Shown one piece after another: positions 26,292-34,232 of a stretch of 64,000 nt of DNA. The notes beneath the pieces are model-generated. The model was not told the origin of the DNA and ran no database searches. It was given only the letters and a program-made list of their open reading frames with translations. Origin of the DNA: Streptomyces griseoincarnatus (GTDB taxonomy: Bacteria; Actinomycetota; Actinomycetes; Streptomycetales; Streptomycetaceae); assembly GCA_014649575.1 (NCBI GenBank), contig BMTH01000010.1, positions 216,361 through 280,360 of the forward strand. The letters run 5' to 3'. Within the stretch, counting starts at the first letter, position 1. Each line of letters opens with the position of its first letter. The translations under genes were made by a program, and so were the position numbers.

Positions 26292-26549
26292 GTGAGTTCT
26301 CCTGGTTCACGGGGACAGACACCATGAGTACTTCCCTGATCACAGAATGTATCTATACGATAAAAGGTGCAACTGGGTGGATATCCTCCCTGAACGCCGC
26401 GCGGTGTCCGCGGTGATCATTACCTCGGCCGTGTCGGCTCATGTGCCGCCCGAGCCAGTACCCTGGCGATTCACCCGTACGGCTGCCCCACGTGCAGACG
26501 TACGCCCTGTTCCCGATGCGTTACCCGTGCAGTGAGAGGCGGTCCGGCG
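26292..26549. promoter_or_regulatory. AT-richer divergent intergenic region with GTAT-CT-ATAC repeat
   Basis: This gap between the small membrane protein and the ankyrin gene is clearly lower in GC than its surroundings around 26335-26390. It holds GTATCTATAC (26349-26358), a short inverted repeat similar to operators of GntR/HutC-type regulators, about 58 bases upstream of the membrane-protein start. No gene is seen. Confidence 0.4.
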
Positions 26550-26942
26550 ATGAGTGAAGCCCCCGACCCCGAGGTCGTGGAGCTCGCGACCAAGATCTTC
26601 GACCTGGCCCGGCGCGGCCGCACCGAGGAACTCGTGGCCTACGTCGACGCGGGCGTCCCCGCCGACCTCACCAACGACCGCGGCGACTCCCTCGTGATGC
26701 TCGCCGCCTACCACGGCCACGCCGAGGCGGTGCGCGCCCTGCTCGCCCGCGGCGCCGAGGCCGACCGCGTCAACGACCGCGGTCAGACGCCACTCGCGGG
26801 AGCGGTCTTCAAGGGCGGGACCGACGTCGTCAAGGCCCTCCTCGAGGGCGGCGCCGACCCCTCCGCGGGCACCCCGTCGGCCGTCGACACGGCCAGGATG
26901 TTCGCCCGCACGGAGCTGCTCGAACTGTTCTTCAAGAGCTGA
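26550..26942 (+). CDS. Ankyrin-repeat protein
   Basis: 130 aa. Ankyrin repeats are visible: TNDRGDSLVMLAAYHGHAEAVRALLARGA, then VNDRGQTPLAGAVFKGGTDVVKALLEGGA, with partial capping repeats on both sides (about 15-40 and 105-130). Such small cytoplasmic proteins mediate protein-protein contacts; the partner is unknown. The ATG at 26550 is chosen over a GTG 18 bases upstream because MSEAPDPEVVELA is the usual beginning of relatives. Confidence 0.85.
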   Translation: MSEAPDPEVVELATKIFDLARRGRTEELVAYVDAGVPADLTNDRGDSLVMLAAYHGHAEAVRALLARGAEADRVNDRGQTPLAGAVFKGGTDVVKALLEGGADPSAGTPSAVDTARMFARTELLELFFKS

Positions 26943-27138
26943 GCGGACTCCGCTCCGACCAGCGACGACACGGAAAACGGGGGAGGCGGTACAAGGCCGC
27001 CGAAATACGGTCGCGGTAGATGTGACCGCCGGGTCATCATGACGACGTGATTCACGGACGCGATGGCTGGGCAGGTGTTGCCGCACCGCGCGGGCCGTGA
27101 CGCGGTCCGCATGGGCCACCGACGAGAGGCAGAGAGAG

Positions 27139-27198
27139 ATGGTCTACAACAAGCAGGAAACGGCGGGCGCCCCGACGTGTTGTCACGCGGCCAGGTAA
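27139..27198 (+). CDS. 19-codon leader-like ORF before the HEAT-repeat gene
   Basis: MVYNKQETAGAPTCCHAAR is encoded behind a purine-rich GAGAGGCAGAGAG, so it should be translated well. It ends 45 bases before the start of the next gene. Its Cys-Cys-His-Ala-Ala-Arg end resembles the small peptides annotated as putative leader peptides in Streptomyces, where Cys codons may gate downstream expression. No terminator/antiterminator pair was found by eye in the 45-base gap. Confidence 0.5.
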   Translation: MVYNKQETAGAPTCCHAAR

Positions 27199-27243
27199 TC
27201 CACACTCCCGGTTGCGTCGACGCTTGATGTGAGGCTGTTTCCC

Positions 27244-28662
27244 ATGTTCGATCCGGTCATAGCGCCCAGCGGTACGCTGCTCGGCCTGCTCCAGCGGGGC
27301 CGCGGCGACGGCACACTGCACGCGCTCACCGCACCGCGCTCCGAGGCGCTCGCGGCGCTGAACCACTGCGTGCTGCGCGACCCGCGCCACGACTGGCAGG
27401 TGGAGAACCGCTCCCTGTACTACGCCCGCCTCCACCTCGACCTGCACGGCGGACTCGAGGCGATCGAGGCGCACCTCTTCGACCCCGAGGACGTCCTCGA
27501 CACCGACGAGTCACGCACCGGGCTCGCCCTCGCCGTCCTGGGCCACCTCGCCTCCTACGGCAGGCAGGACGCCCTGCACCTGTTGCGCAGGTACGCCGCC
27601 CAGGGCAGCAACTGGGCCTGGGCCCTCGACGAACTCGCCCTGCGCGACGACGACGCCGGCCTGCGCTCCCTCGCCGCCCCGGTGCTCGCGCGCTTCTCCA
27701 CCGACGCCGAGGGCGAGGCCGAACTGGCCGCCACCGTGCGGGACGCCTTCGAGCCCCGTCCCTGGCGGCTGTGGGCCGACGATCCGCGGCCCGCCGTCGC
27801 CACGCGCGTACGTGCCGCCCAGGAGGCCGGCTCCTTCGACCGCTGGCAGCGGCAGATGCGGCCCGCCGGACCACGCCCCGGCTGGAGCGTCCAGGCCGTC
27901 TTCGACTGGGCCCAGCAGGGCATGGACCGCGGCGCCGCCCTTCATGTGCCGGCCGCCCGCTGCCTCTCCGCCGTGGCGGGGCCCGAGGACCGCCCGGAGA
28001 TCGTCCGGGCCGCCCGGGACGGCTCCGACGGAGCCCGCTGTACGGCTCTGCGCCATCTCGCCGACACCGCCGATCCCGACGCCCTCGACCTGATCGAGGC
28101 CGCCGCGACCGACGGCTCGACGGCCGTCGTGGACGCCGCCGTCGACGCCTTCGAGCGCATGCGCAGTGTGGCTGCCGTGGACCGGGCGCGGCGCTGGGCC
28201 CGGCGGCCCGACGCGCTCGGCGAGGCCGCCGCCCGTGTCCTCGCCTGCCGGGGCGGCACACGCGACCGCGACCTGGTCCTCGGGGCCCTCCGTGAGGCCG
28301 TACGGGGTGAAGGCCCCGACGCGACGACCCTGTGGACCCTCGTCGACGGCGCCGGACGCCTCGGCATCGTCTGTGCCGCACCCGTCCTGCGGCACATCTA
28401 CCGCGAGACCGCCTCCTCCCACCTCCGCGGCCGCGCCGCCCGCGCCCTCGCCGCCACCGACCCGTCCTTCCCCACGGGCTTCGCCGTCGAATGTCTCTGG
28501 GACTGTGAGGAGACCACCCGCGAGATCGCGGCCCGCCACGCCGAGACGGGCGACACGCGCGTGGTGGACCGCCTCCGCCGCCTGGCCGCCGATCCGGCGG
28601 AGGAGGCGGAGGTCCAGACAGCGGTCCGCAGCAGGATCGGCCCCGAAGGCACGGCCGTATGA
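27244..28662 (+). CDS. HEAT-repeat protein
   Basis: 472 aa from the ATG at 27244 (GAGG upstream). The sequence is built of helical hairpins such as TRVRAAQEAGSFDRWQ, ARCTALRHLADTADPDALDL and VVDAAVDAFERMRSVAAVDR, typical of HEAT/PBS repeats, and has no transmembrane or catalytic motif. The beginning MFDPVIAPSGTLLGLLQRGR is, from memory, strongly conserved in Streptomyces. Role unknown; a scaffold function is likely. A 19-codon ORF lies just upstream and a large inverted repeat just downstream. Confidence 0.8.
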   Translation: MFDPVIAPSGTLLGLLQRGRGDGTLHALTAPRSEALAALNHCVLRDPRHDWQVENRSLYYARLHLDLHGGLEAIEAHLFDPEDVLDTDESRTGLALAVLGHLASYGRQDALHLLRRYAAQGSNWAWALDELALRDDDAGLRSLAAPVLARFSTDAEGEAELAATVRDAFEPRPWRLWADDPRPAVATRVRAAQEAGSFDRWQRQMRPAGPRPGWSVQAVFDWAQQGMDRGAALHVPAARCLSAVAGPEDRPEIVRAARDGSDGARCTALRHLADTADPDALDLIEAAATDGSTAVVDAAVDAFERMRSVAAVDRARRWARRPDALGEAAARVLACRGGTRDRDLVLGALREAVRGEGPDATTLWTLVDGAGRLGIVCAAPVLRHIYRETASSHLRGRAARALAATDPSFPTGFAVECLWDCEETTREIAARHAETGDTRVVDRLRRLAADPAEEAEVQTAVRSRIGPEGTAV

Positions 28663-28801
28663 CCCGGGGCTCCGCCCCGGACCCCGCTCCTCAAGCGCCG
28701 GAAGGGCTGAATCGGCGCCTGGGAGGGCTGCGAGCAGCCCGTCCGGCGTCCGAGGACGAGGCCCGCCAGGGCCGACAGGGGGTCCGGGGCGCAGCCCCGG
28801 G
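28663..28801. repeat. Large inverted repeat (Streptomyces interspersed palindrome) between convergent genes
   Basis: The outer arms 28663-28685 (CCCGGGGCTCCGCCCCGGAC...) and 28779-28801 match in 22 of 23 positions when one is reverse-complemented. Inner arms around CGCCGGAAGGGCTG and CAGCCCGTCCGGCG extend the pairing. Elements of this sequence recur, from memory, in many Streptomyces genomes between convergent genes and probably serve as terminators for the HEAT gene and pxpC. Confidence 0.85.
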
Positions 28802-28837
28802 AACGGGACGGGAAGGGGCGGCGGGGGCGAGGAAACC

Positions 28838-29716
28838 TCAGAAACCCCCACGCCCCCGCGCCGCGACGAACCGCACGGCCGTGCCCGGCCGAGCCTGCGC
28901 CGCCGCAGGCAGATCATCCGCGTGCACCACGCCGATCACCGGATAGCCCCCGGTCGTGGGATGATCGGCAAGAAAGATCACCGGCGTCCCCGCCGGCGGC
29001 ACCTGTACCGCCCCCAGCACCATGCCCTCACTCGGCAGCTCCTCCCCCCGCGCCCGCTCCAGCTCCGGCCCCGTCGTCCGCACCCCGATCCGATTGCTCG
29101 CCGGCGAGACACGGAACACCCCGGACAGGAACCGCCGCACCGCCCCGGCCGTGAACCAGTCGACCCGAGGACCGAGGAAGACCCGCAGCACCAGCTCGGA
29201 CGGCGGCCCCGCCTGCGGAGCCACGTCCACGCGCGCCTGCACCCCCGCCGGCGCCCCGAGCGGCAGCACCGCCCCGTCCGTCAGCGGCGTCGGCCCCAGC
29301 CCGGACAACAGGTCCGTGGACCGGCTCCCGAGCACCGGTTCGACGGCCACCCCGCCGGACACGGCCACGTAGGCCCGTACCCCGAGCACCGCGGGCCCGA
29401 CGTCCAGCACGGCCCCCGCCCGCACCCGCACCGGCCCGCCCCACGCCGCAGGCCGGCCGTCCACCCTCACCCGGCACGGCGCCCCGGTTACCGCCACCGT
29501 CACGGGTGACCGCGGCCGCAGGGAACAGCCGTCGAGGGTGGTCTCCAGAACGGCCGCGTCCGGGCCGTTGCCCACCAGGCGGTTGGCGAGCGCGGCGGCG
29601 GGACCGTCCAGCGCGCCGGAGCGGGGGACGCCCAAGTGGGCGTGACCCGGCCGGCCACGGTCCTGCACGGTCGTCAGGGCGCCCGCCCGGACGACGGAGA
29701 GCGCGCGGTCCGTCAT
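28838..29716 (-). CDS. pxpC: 5-oxoprolinase subunit C
   Basis: 292 aa, biotin-dependent-carboxyltransferase-like domain (formerly KipA/AHS2). With PxpA and PxpB it forms the ATP-driven 5-oxo-L-proline to L-glutamate enzyme. Motifs are VQDRGRPGHAHLGVPRSGAL, ALANRLVGN, SRSTDLLSGLG and PASNRIGVRTTGPEL. ATG at 29716 overlaps the pxpB stop by ATGA. It is the last gene of the operon, ending at the large inverted repeat. Confidence 0.93.
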   Translation of the reverse strand: MTDRALSVVRAGALTTVQDRGRPGHAHLGVPRSGALDGPAAALANRLVGNGPDAAVLETTLDGCSLRPRSPVTVAVTGAPCRVRVDGRPAAWGGPVRVRAGAVLDVGPAVLGVRAYVAVSGGVAVEPVLGSRSTDLLSGLGPTPLTDGAVLPLGAPAGVQARVDVAPQAGPPSELVLRVFLGPRVDWFTAGAVRRFLSGVFRVSPASNRIGVRTTGPELERARGEELPSEGMVLGAVQVPPAGTPVIFLADHPTTGGYPVIGVVHADDLPAAAQARPGTAVRFVAARGRGGF

Positions 29717-30342
29717 GTCGCCGGTCCCGTCGAGGCCACCGGGACGAACCGCACGCGCGTGCCGGGCGACAGCAGCGCCGCGGGCTCCCGGGTGTGGTCC
29801 CACAGCACGACGTCCGTGGTGCCGATGAGCTGCCACCCACCGGGGGAGGAGCGCGGGTAGACGCCCGTGTACGGCCCGGCGAGGGCCACCGAGCCCGCCG
29901 GGACGGACGTACGCGGGGTGGAGCGCCGGGGGACCTCGCGGCCGGCGGGGAGGCCCGTGAGGTAGCCGAAGCCGGGAGCGAAGCCGCAGAAGGCCACGCG
30001 GAACTCGGCGTCCGCGTGGATCCGCGCCACCTCGGCCGCGCCGACACCCCAGTGCGCCGCCACGTCGGCCAGGTCCGGACCGTCGTACCGCACCGGGATC
30101 TCGACCGTCTCGGCCGCGCGGGGCGGCACGTGCGGCACCGGACGTGAAGCCAGTTCGGCGGCCAGGCGGGCGGGGTCGGGCAGGCCGTCGAGCAGCACCG
30201 TGCGCGCGGCCGGGACGATCTCACGGGCCGTCAGGGATCCTTCCGCGCGGCGGCGCAGCAGGGCCGCGTGGAGCGCCTGCGCCTCCTCGCCCGAGGCGAC
30301 CTCGACGAGCAGCGCGTCCGCGCCGACGGGCAGCGTCCTCAT
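29713..30342 (-). CDS. pxpB: 5-oxoprolinase subunit B
   Basis: 209 aa, AHS1/KipI-type domain. The motif FCGFAPGFGYLTGLP and TSVPAGSVALAGPYTGVYPRSSPGGW are diagnostic. ATG at 30342 overlaps pxpA by ATGA and its own stop overlaps pxpC, so all three subunits are translated in a coupled way. In Bacillus the related KipI inhibits KinA, but next to pxpA and pxpC the metabolic role is the clear reading. Confidence 0.93.
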   Translation of the reverse strand: MRTLPVGADALLVEVASGEEAQALHAALLRRRAEGSLTAREIVPAARTVLLDGLPDPARLAAELASRPVPHVPPRAAETVEIPVRYDGPDLADVAAHWGVGAAEVARIHADAEFRVAFCGFAPGFGYLTGLPAGREVPRRSTPRTSVPAGSVALAGPYTGVYPRSSPGGWQLIGTTDVVLWDHTREPAALLSPGTRVRFVPVASTGPAT

Positions 30343-31097
30343 ACGAACGCCTCCACGCGGACCCCGGACGCCTCCAGCGCGTCCCGCACCTGCCGCGCCA
30401 GGTCCACCGCGCCCGGCGTGTCGCCGTGCAGGCACAGGGAGCGGGCCCTCATCTCGATGCGCCGCCCCGAGAGCGCCACGACCTCGCCGTTGCGGGCCAG
30501 GTCCACCGAACGCTCCAGGACCGCCCCCGGGTCGGTGACCAGGGCGCCCTCCTGACCGCGCGCCACCAGCGTGCCCTCATCGGTGTACGCGCGGTCCGCG
30601 AACGCCTCCTCGACCGCCGGGAGCCCCGCCTTCGCCGCGAGCTCCAGCAGCCGGGAGCCGGGCAGTCCGAGCACGGGCAGCGCGGGGCCGGCGAGAACCA
30701 CCCCATCGACCACCGCGCGCGCCTGCTCCTCGTCGCGCACCACCCGGTTGTAGAGCGCGCCGTGCGGCTTGACGTACGCGACGCGGGTCCCCGCCGCGCG
30801 GGCGAACACCTCGAGGGCGCCGATCTGGTACGCCACCTCGGCCGTCAGCTCGGCGGGCGGCACGTCCATCGCCCGCCGGCCGAACCCGGCCAGGTCCCGG
30901 TAGGAGACCTGGGCGCCGATCCGCACCCCGCGCGCGGCGGCGAGTTCGCACACCCGGCGCATGGTGGGGGCGTCCCCCGCGTGGAAGCCGCAGGCGACGT
31001 TGGCGCTGGTCACCACCGACAGCAGCCGCTCGTCGTCGGTGAGCGTCCAGTGGCCGAAGCCCTCGCCGAGGTCGGCGTTCAGATCGATCGAGGTCAT
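30339..31097 (-). CDS. pxpA: 5-oxoprolinase subunit A (LamB/YcsF family)
   Basis: 252 aa. It starts MTSIDLNADLGEGFGHWTL and contains VTSANVACGFHAGDAPTMRR, GAQVSYRDLAGFGRR and VKPHGALYNRV, all conserved in the LamB/YcsF family. It is the hydrolase/isomerase part of bacterial 5-oxoprolinase. It lies 34 bases after the YcsI-type lyase gene and overlaps pxpB. Confidence 0.94.
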   Translation of the reverse strand: MTSIDLNADLGEGFGHWTLTDDERLLSVVTSANVACGFHAGDAPTMRRVCELAAARGVRIGAQVSYRDLAGFGRRAMDVPPAELTAEVAYQIGALEVFARAAGTRVAYVKPHGALYNRVVRDEEQARAVVDGVVLAGPALPVLGLPGSRLLELAAKAGLPAVEEAFADRAYTDEGTLVARGQEGALVTDPGAVLERSVDLARNGEVVALSGRRIEMRARSLCLHGDTPGAVDLARQVRDALEASGVRVEAFV

Positions 31098-31131
31098 GGA
31101 TCCTTCGTTTCTGTGCTGGCGAGGGCACCGG

Positions 31132-31980
31132 TCAGAGCACGCGGAACTGCTCGTCCCGGGCGTCGCCGACGAACATCCGGCCCGGTGCGTGGGTGAGGGC
31201 GAACGGCGGCCGGGACGCCATGACCGCGGCCTGCGGGGTCACCCCGCAGGCCCAGAACACCGGGATGTCGTCCGGTTCCGGCTCCACGCGGTCGCCGAAG
31301 TCGGGGCGGTCCAGGTCGTCGACGCCGAGCGCGGACGGGTCGCCGCAGTGCACCGGGGCACCGTGCACGGCGGGCATCAGCCCGCTCTCCCGGATGGCGG
31401 CGTCGAGGTGCTCCGGCGGCACCGGGCGCATCGACACCACCATCGGGCCGCTCAGCCGCCCCGCCGGACGGCACTGCCACGTCGTCCGGTACATCGGGAC
31501 GTTCCGGCCCTGCTCGACGTGGCGCAGCGGCACCCCGGCCGCCGCGAGCGCCCATTCGAAGGTGAAGCTGCAACCGATGAGGAACGACACCAGGTCGTCC
31601 CGCCAGTACGCCCGTACGTCCGTCGGCTCGTCCACCAGCTCGCCGTCCTCCCACACCCGGTAGCGCGGCAGATCGGTGCGCAGGTCGGCGTCGGAGGCGA
31701 GCACGGTGGACGTCGAACCGGCGTCGGTGACGTCGAGGAGGGGGCACGCGCGCGGATTGCGCTGGCAGAACAGCAGCATGTCGTACGCCCAGTCGGCGGG
31801 CACGGAGACCAGGTTGGCCTGGGCGTACCCGGCGGCCACGCCTGCCGTGGGGATCGCGAGGCCCTCCCGGAAGCGGGCGCGGGCCGTCCGCGGGCTCCAC
31901 GCGCGCGTGGTGTCGTCGGCGAGAACCACGGGGCGGTCGTCCACGGCGGTGCGGGCGCCGTCGTCGGAGGGGGTGGTCAC
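31132..31980 (-). CDS. YcsI-type putative hydro-lyase (D-glutamate cyclase-like, DUF1445)
   Basis: 282 aa from the GTG at 31980, which overlaps the MFS stop by GTGA. Family motifs include GYAQANLVSVPADWAYDMLL, SFLIGCSFTFEWALAAAGV, RNVPMYRTTWQC and FWACGVTPQAAVM. The mammalian relative interconverts D-glutamate and 5-oxo-D-proline. Placement with pxpABC, as in Bacillus ycs genes, fits a role in the same 5-oxoproline/glutamate pool. The precise reaction is inferred. Confidence 0.85.
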   Translation of the reverse strand: MTTPSDDGARTAVDDRPVVLADDTTRAWSPRTARARFREGLAIPTAGVAAGYAQANLVSVPADWAYDMLLFCQRNPRACPLLDVTDAGSTSTVLASDADLRTDLPRYRVWEDGELVDEPTDVRAYWRDDLVSFLIGCSFTFEWALAAAGVPLRHVEQGRNVPMYRTTWQCRPAGRLSGPMVVSMRPVPPEHLDAAIRESGLMPAVHGAPVHCGDPSALGVDDLDRPDFGDRVEPEPDDIPVFWACGVTPQAAVMASRPPFALTHAPGRMFVGDARDEQFRVL

Positions 31981-33299
31981 TCCAGCTCCTTCCCGCGCGT
32001 CTCCGGCAGTCCGAGCAGCGCCAGCGCGGCCAGGCCGTAGCCGATCGCGCCGAAGACCAGGGCACCGCCGACGCCCCAGCTGTCGGCGAGGAAGCCGACG
32101 GTGGTGGGGAAGACGGCGCCGACGGCGCGGCCGGTGTTGTAGGTGAAGCCCTGCCCGGTGCCGCGCACGGCCGTCGGGTAGAGCTCGCTCAGGTAGGAGC
32201 CGAAGCCGCTGAAGATGGCCGACATGCAGAACCCGAGCGGGAAGCCGAGCACCAGGACCAGGGTGTTCGCGCCGCTGGGGATGTTCGTGTACGCGACGAT
32301 GCACACCGCCGACAGCAGGGCGAACAGCCAGATGTTGCGCCGGCGGCCCAGCAGATCGGTGAGATAACCGCCCGTCAGATAGCCGAGGAACGCGCCCGAG
32401 ATGAGAAAGGTCAGATAGCCGCCGGTGCCCACGACCGACAGGTCGCGCTCGGACTTGAGGTACGTCGGCACCCAGGTGGCGAGGGTGTAGTAACCGCCCT
32501 GGACGCCGGTGGAGAGCAGCACCGCGAACAGGGTGGTGCGCAGCAGCCCGGGGGAGCCCGCACGGGACGGCCGGAAGATCGCCGCGAACGACCCCTTGCT
32601 CGCGCTCTCCTCGCGCGCGGCGGCCGCCTCCGGCGCGTCCTGCACACTGCGCCGCACCCACACGACGAGCAGCGCGGGCAGCGCGCCGGTCCAGAACATC
32701 ACACGCCAGGCCAGGTCGCCGTCGACCAGTGAGAAGACCGCCGTGTAGACGATCACGGCCAGCCCCCAGCCGACGGCCCAGGCGCTCTGCACCGCGCCGA
32801 GGGTGCGGCCCCGGTGCTTGGCGCCGGCGTACTCGGCGACCAGGATCGCGCCGACCGCCCACTCGCCGCCGAAACCGAGGCCCTGGAGGGCGCGGAAAAC
32901 GAGCAGCGTCTCGTAGTTGGGGGCGAAGCCGCAGGCCACGGTGAACACCGCGTAGGTGATCACGGTCAGGAGCAGCGCCTTGACCCGGCCGACGCGGTCC
33001 GCGAGGACGCCCGCGAGGGCGCCGCCGACCGCCGAGACGATCAGGGTCACGGTGGTCAGCAGCCCGGTCTGTCCACTGTTCAGGCCGAAGTAGGCGGACA
33101 GCGCCACCATCGTCAGCGGCAGCGTGAAGTAGTCGTACGAGTCCAGGCCATAGCCGCCGAAAGCGCCGCCGAAGGCGCGCCGGCCGCGCGGGCCGAGTGC
33201 GCGCAGCCAGCCGAACGCCCCGTCCTCGGAGGGGAGTTCGGGCTTGACGGGGCGTGGGGTTCCGGTCAGCGCGCTCGACGGTGGAGGGGTCGTGCTCAT
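31977..33299 (-). CDS. MFS transporter of the oxoproline operon
   Basis: 440 aa, about 12 membrane segments. The loop GVLADRVGRVKALLLTV after helix 2 and the mid-chain charged loop mark the metabolite:H+ symporter (sialate/aromatic-acid-like) MFS group, as does FGGEWAVGAILVAEY in helix 4. GAGG lies 6 bases before the ATG at 33299. It is the first gene of a coupled operon with the lyase and pxpABC, so uptake of 5-oxoproline or a related acid is the best guess. Confidence 0.87.
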   Translation of the reverse strand: MSTTPPPSSALTGTPRPVKPELPSEDGAFGWLRALGPRGRRAFGGAFGGYGLDSYDYFTLPLTMVALSAYFGLNSGQTGLLTTVTLIVSAVGGALAGVLADRVGRVKALLLTVITYAVFTVACGFAPNYETLLVFRALQGLGFGGEWAVGAILVAEYAGAKHRGRTLGAVQSAWAVGWGLAVIVYTAVFSLVDGDLAWRVMFWTGALPALLVVWVRRSVQDAPEAAAAREESASKGSFAAIFRPSRAGSPGLLRTTLFAVLLSTGVQGGYYTLATWVPTYLKSERDLSVVGTGGYLTFLISGAFLGYLTGGYLTDLLGRRRNIWLFALLSAVCIVAYTNIPSGANTLVLVLGFPLGFCMSAIFSGFGSYLSELYPTAVRGTGQGFTYNTGRAVGAVFPTTVGFLADSWGVGGALVFGAIGYGLAALALLGLPETRGKELE

Positions 33300-33367
33300 G
33301 GGCACCTCGCAGAAGGGGACGGCGGTGCAAGGAAGGAGTGAGCCGTGCCAGTGCCTCAGCAAGGTAG

Positions 33368-33390
33368 AGGATCGTTGAACGATCCTTCAA
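33368..33390. promoter_or_regulatory. Palindromic operator between the oxoproline operon and its GntR gene
   Basis: AGGATCGT (33368-33375) and ACGATCCT (33379-33386) are perfect inverted arms around TGA, and TTGAA/TTCAA (33375-33379 with 33386-33390) form an overlapping inverted repeat. It lies in the 134-base divergent gap, fitting a GntR/FCD regulator site controlling both directions. Confidence 0.7.
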
Positions 33391-33433
33391 TACCCATGTT
33401 GTCTCATCCTTCCGTGTGCGCTTGAATTCCGGC

Positions 33434-34129
33434 ATGGCAGAGCGGATGAGCGGACTGGCCGACGACCGTGCCCTGTTGGGCAGGACCAGCACCGCCGAGC
33501 GTGTCGCGGACATCCTCAGGAGCCGCATCGCCGAGGGCTTCTTCCCACCCGGCACCCGGCTCTCGGAGGACAGCATCGGCGGCGCCCTCGGGGTCTCCCG
33601 CAACACGCTGCGCGAGGCGTTCCGGCTGCTCACGCACGAACGGCTGCTCGTCCACGAGCTCAACCGGGGCGTGTTCGTGCGGGTGCTGACCGTCGAGGAC
33701 GTCGAGGACATCTACCGCACCCGCAGGCTCGTCGAGTGCGCCGTCGTGCGGGGGCTCGGTGAGCCGCCCTACGCCCTGGACGGGCTCGCCGGGGCGGTCG
33801 CGGAGGGGCGGCGGGCGGCCCGCGAAGGTGACTGGAAAGCGGTGGGCACGGCCAACATCCACTTCCACCAGGAACTGGTCGCCCTCGCCTCCGGCGAGCG
33901 CACCGCCGAGCTCATGCGCAGAGTCTTCGCCGAACTCCGGCTCGCCTTCCACGCGGTGGACGAGCCGCAGCGGCTGCACGAACCGTACATCGCGCGAAAT
34001 GTCGAGATCCTCCAGGCTCTTGAGGCGGGTGACCGGGACACGGCCGAACGCCTGCTCGCCGCCTACCTCGACGTGTCGCTGGAACGGGTGGGGGAGGTCT
34101 ACCGGCGCCGGGTCGGCGACGGGGACTAG
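33434..34129 (+). CDS. GntR-family regulator, FCD (FadR-type) subgroup
   Basis: 231 aa. The winged helix is ERVADILRSRIAEGFFPPGTRLSEDSIGGALGVSRNTLREAFRLL (about 22-66), followed by the all-helical FCD effector domain with metal/ligand histidines in NIHFHQELVAL and AFHAVDEPQRLHEP. It is divergent from the MFS-lyase-pxp operon, so it is probably the local regulator responding to an acidic metabolite. Starts at 33416 (GTG) or 33464 (ATG) are also possible. Confidence 0.9.
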   Translation: MAERMSGLADDRALLGRTSTAERVADILRSRIAEGFFPPGTRLSEDSIGGALGVSRNTLREAFRLLTHERLLVHELNRGVFVRVLTVEDVEDIYRTRRLVECAVVRGLGEPPYALDGLAGAVAEGRRAAREGDWKAVGTANIHFHQELVALASGERTAELMRRVFAELRLAFHAVDEPQRLHEPYIARNVEILQALEAGDRDTAERLLAAYLDVSLERVGEVYRRRVGDGD

Positions 34130-34194
34130 GCCGTACGGAGACCGGTCCTCGACAGGGGTCCGCAGGTCACGGCGCCGGGGCGCAACTGCCTCGT

Positions 34195-34225
34195 TTGGGC
34201 CGTTGTCGGACCGAGGACCTAGTCT
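34195..34225 (+). promoter_or_regulatory. Candidate promoter giving a leaderless mRNA for the SMC-like operon
   Basis: TTGGGC at 34195-34200 and TAGTCT at 34220-34225 (19-base spacer) would start transcription at or next to the GTG at 34233. No ribosome-binding site precedes that GTG, which fits a leaderless start. Confidence 0.45.
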
Positions 34226-34232
34226 GTGCACC

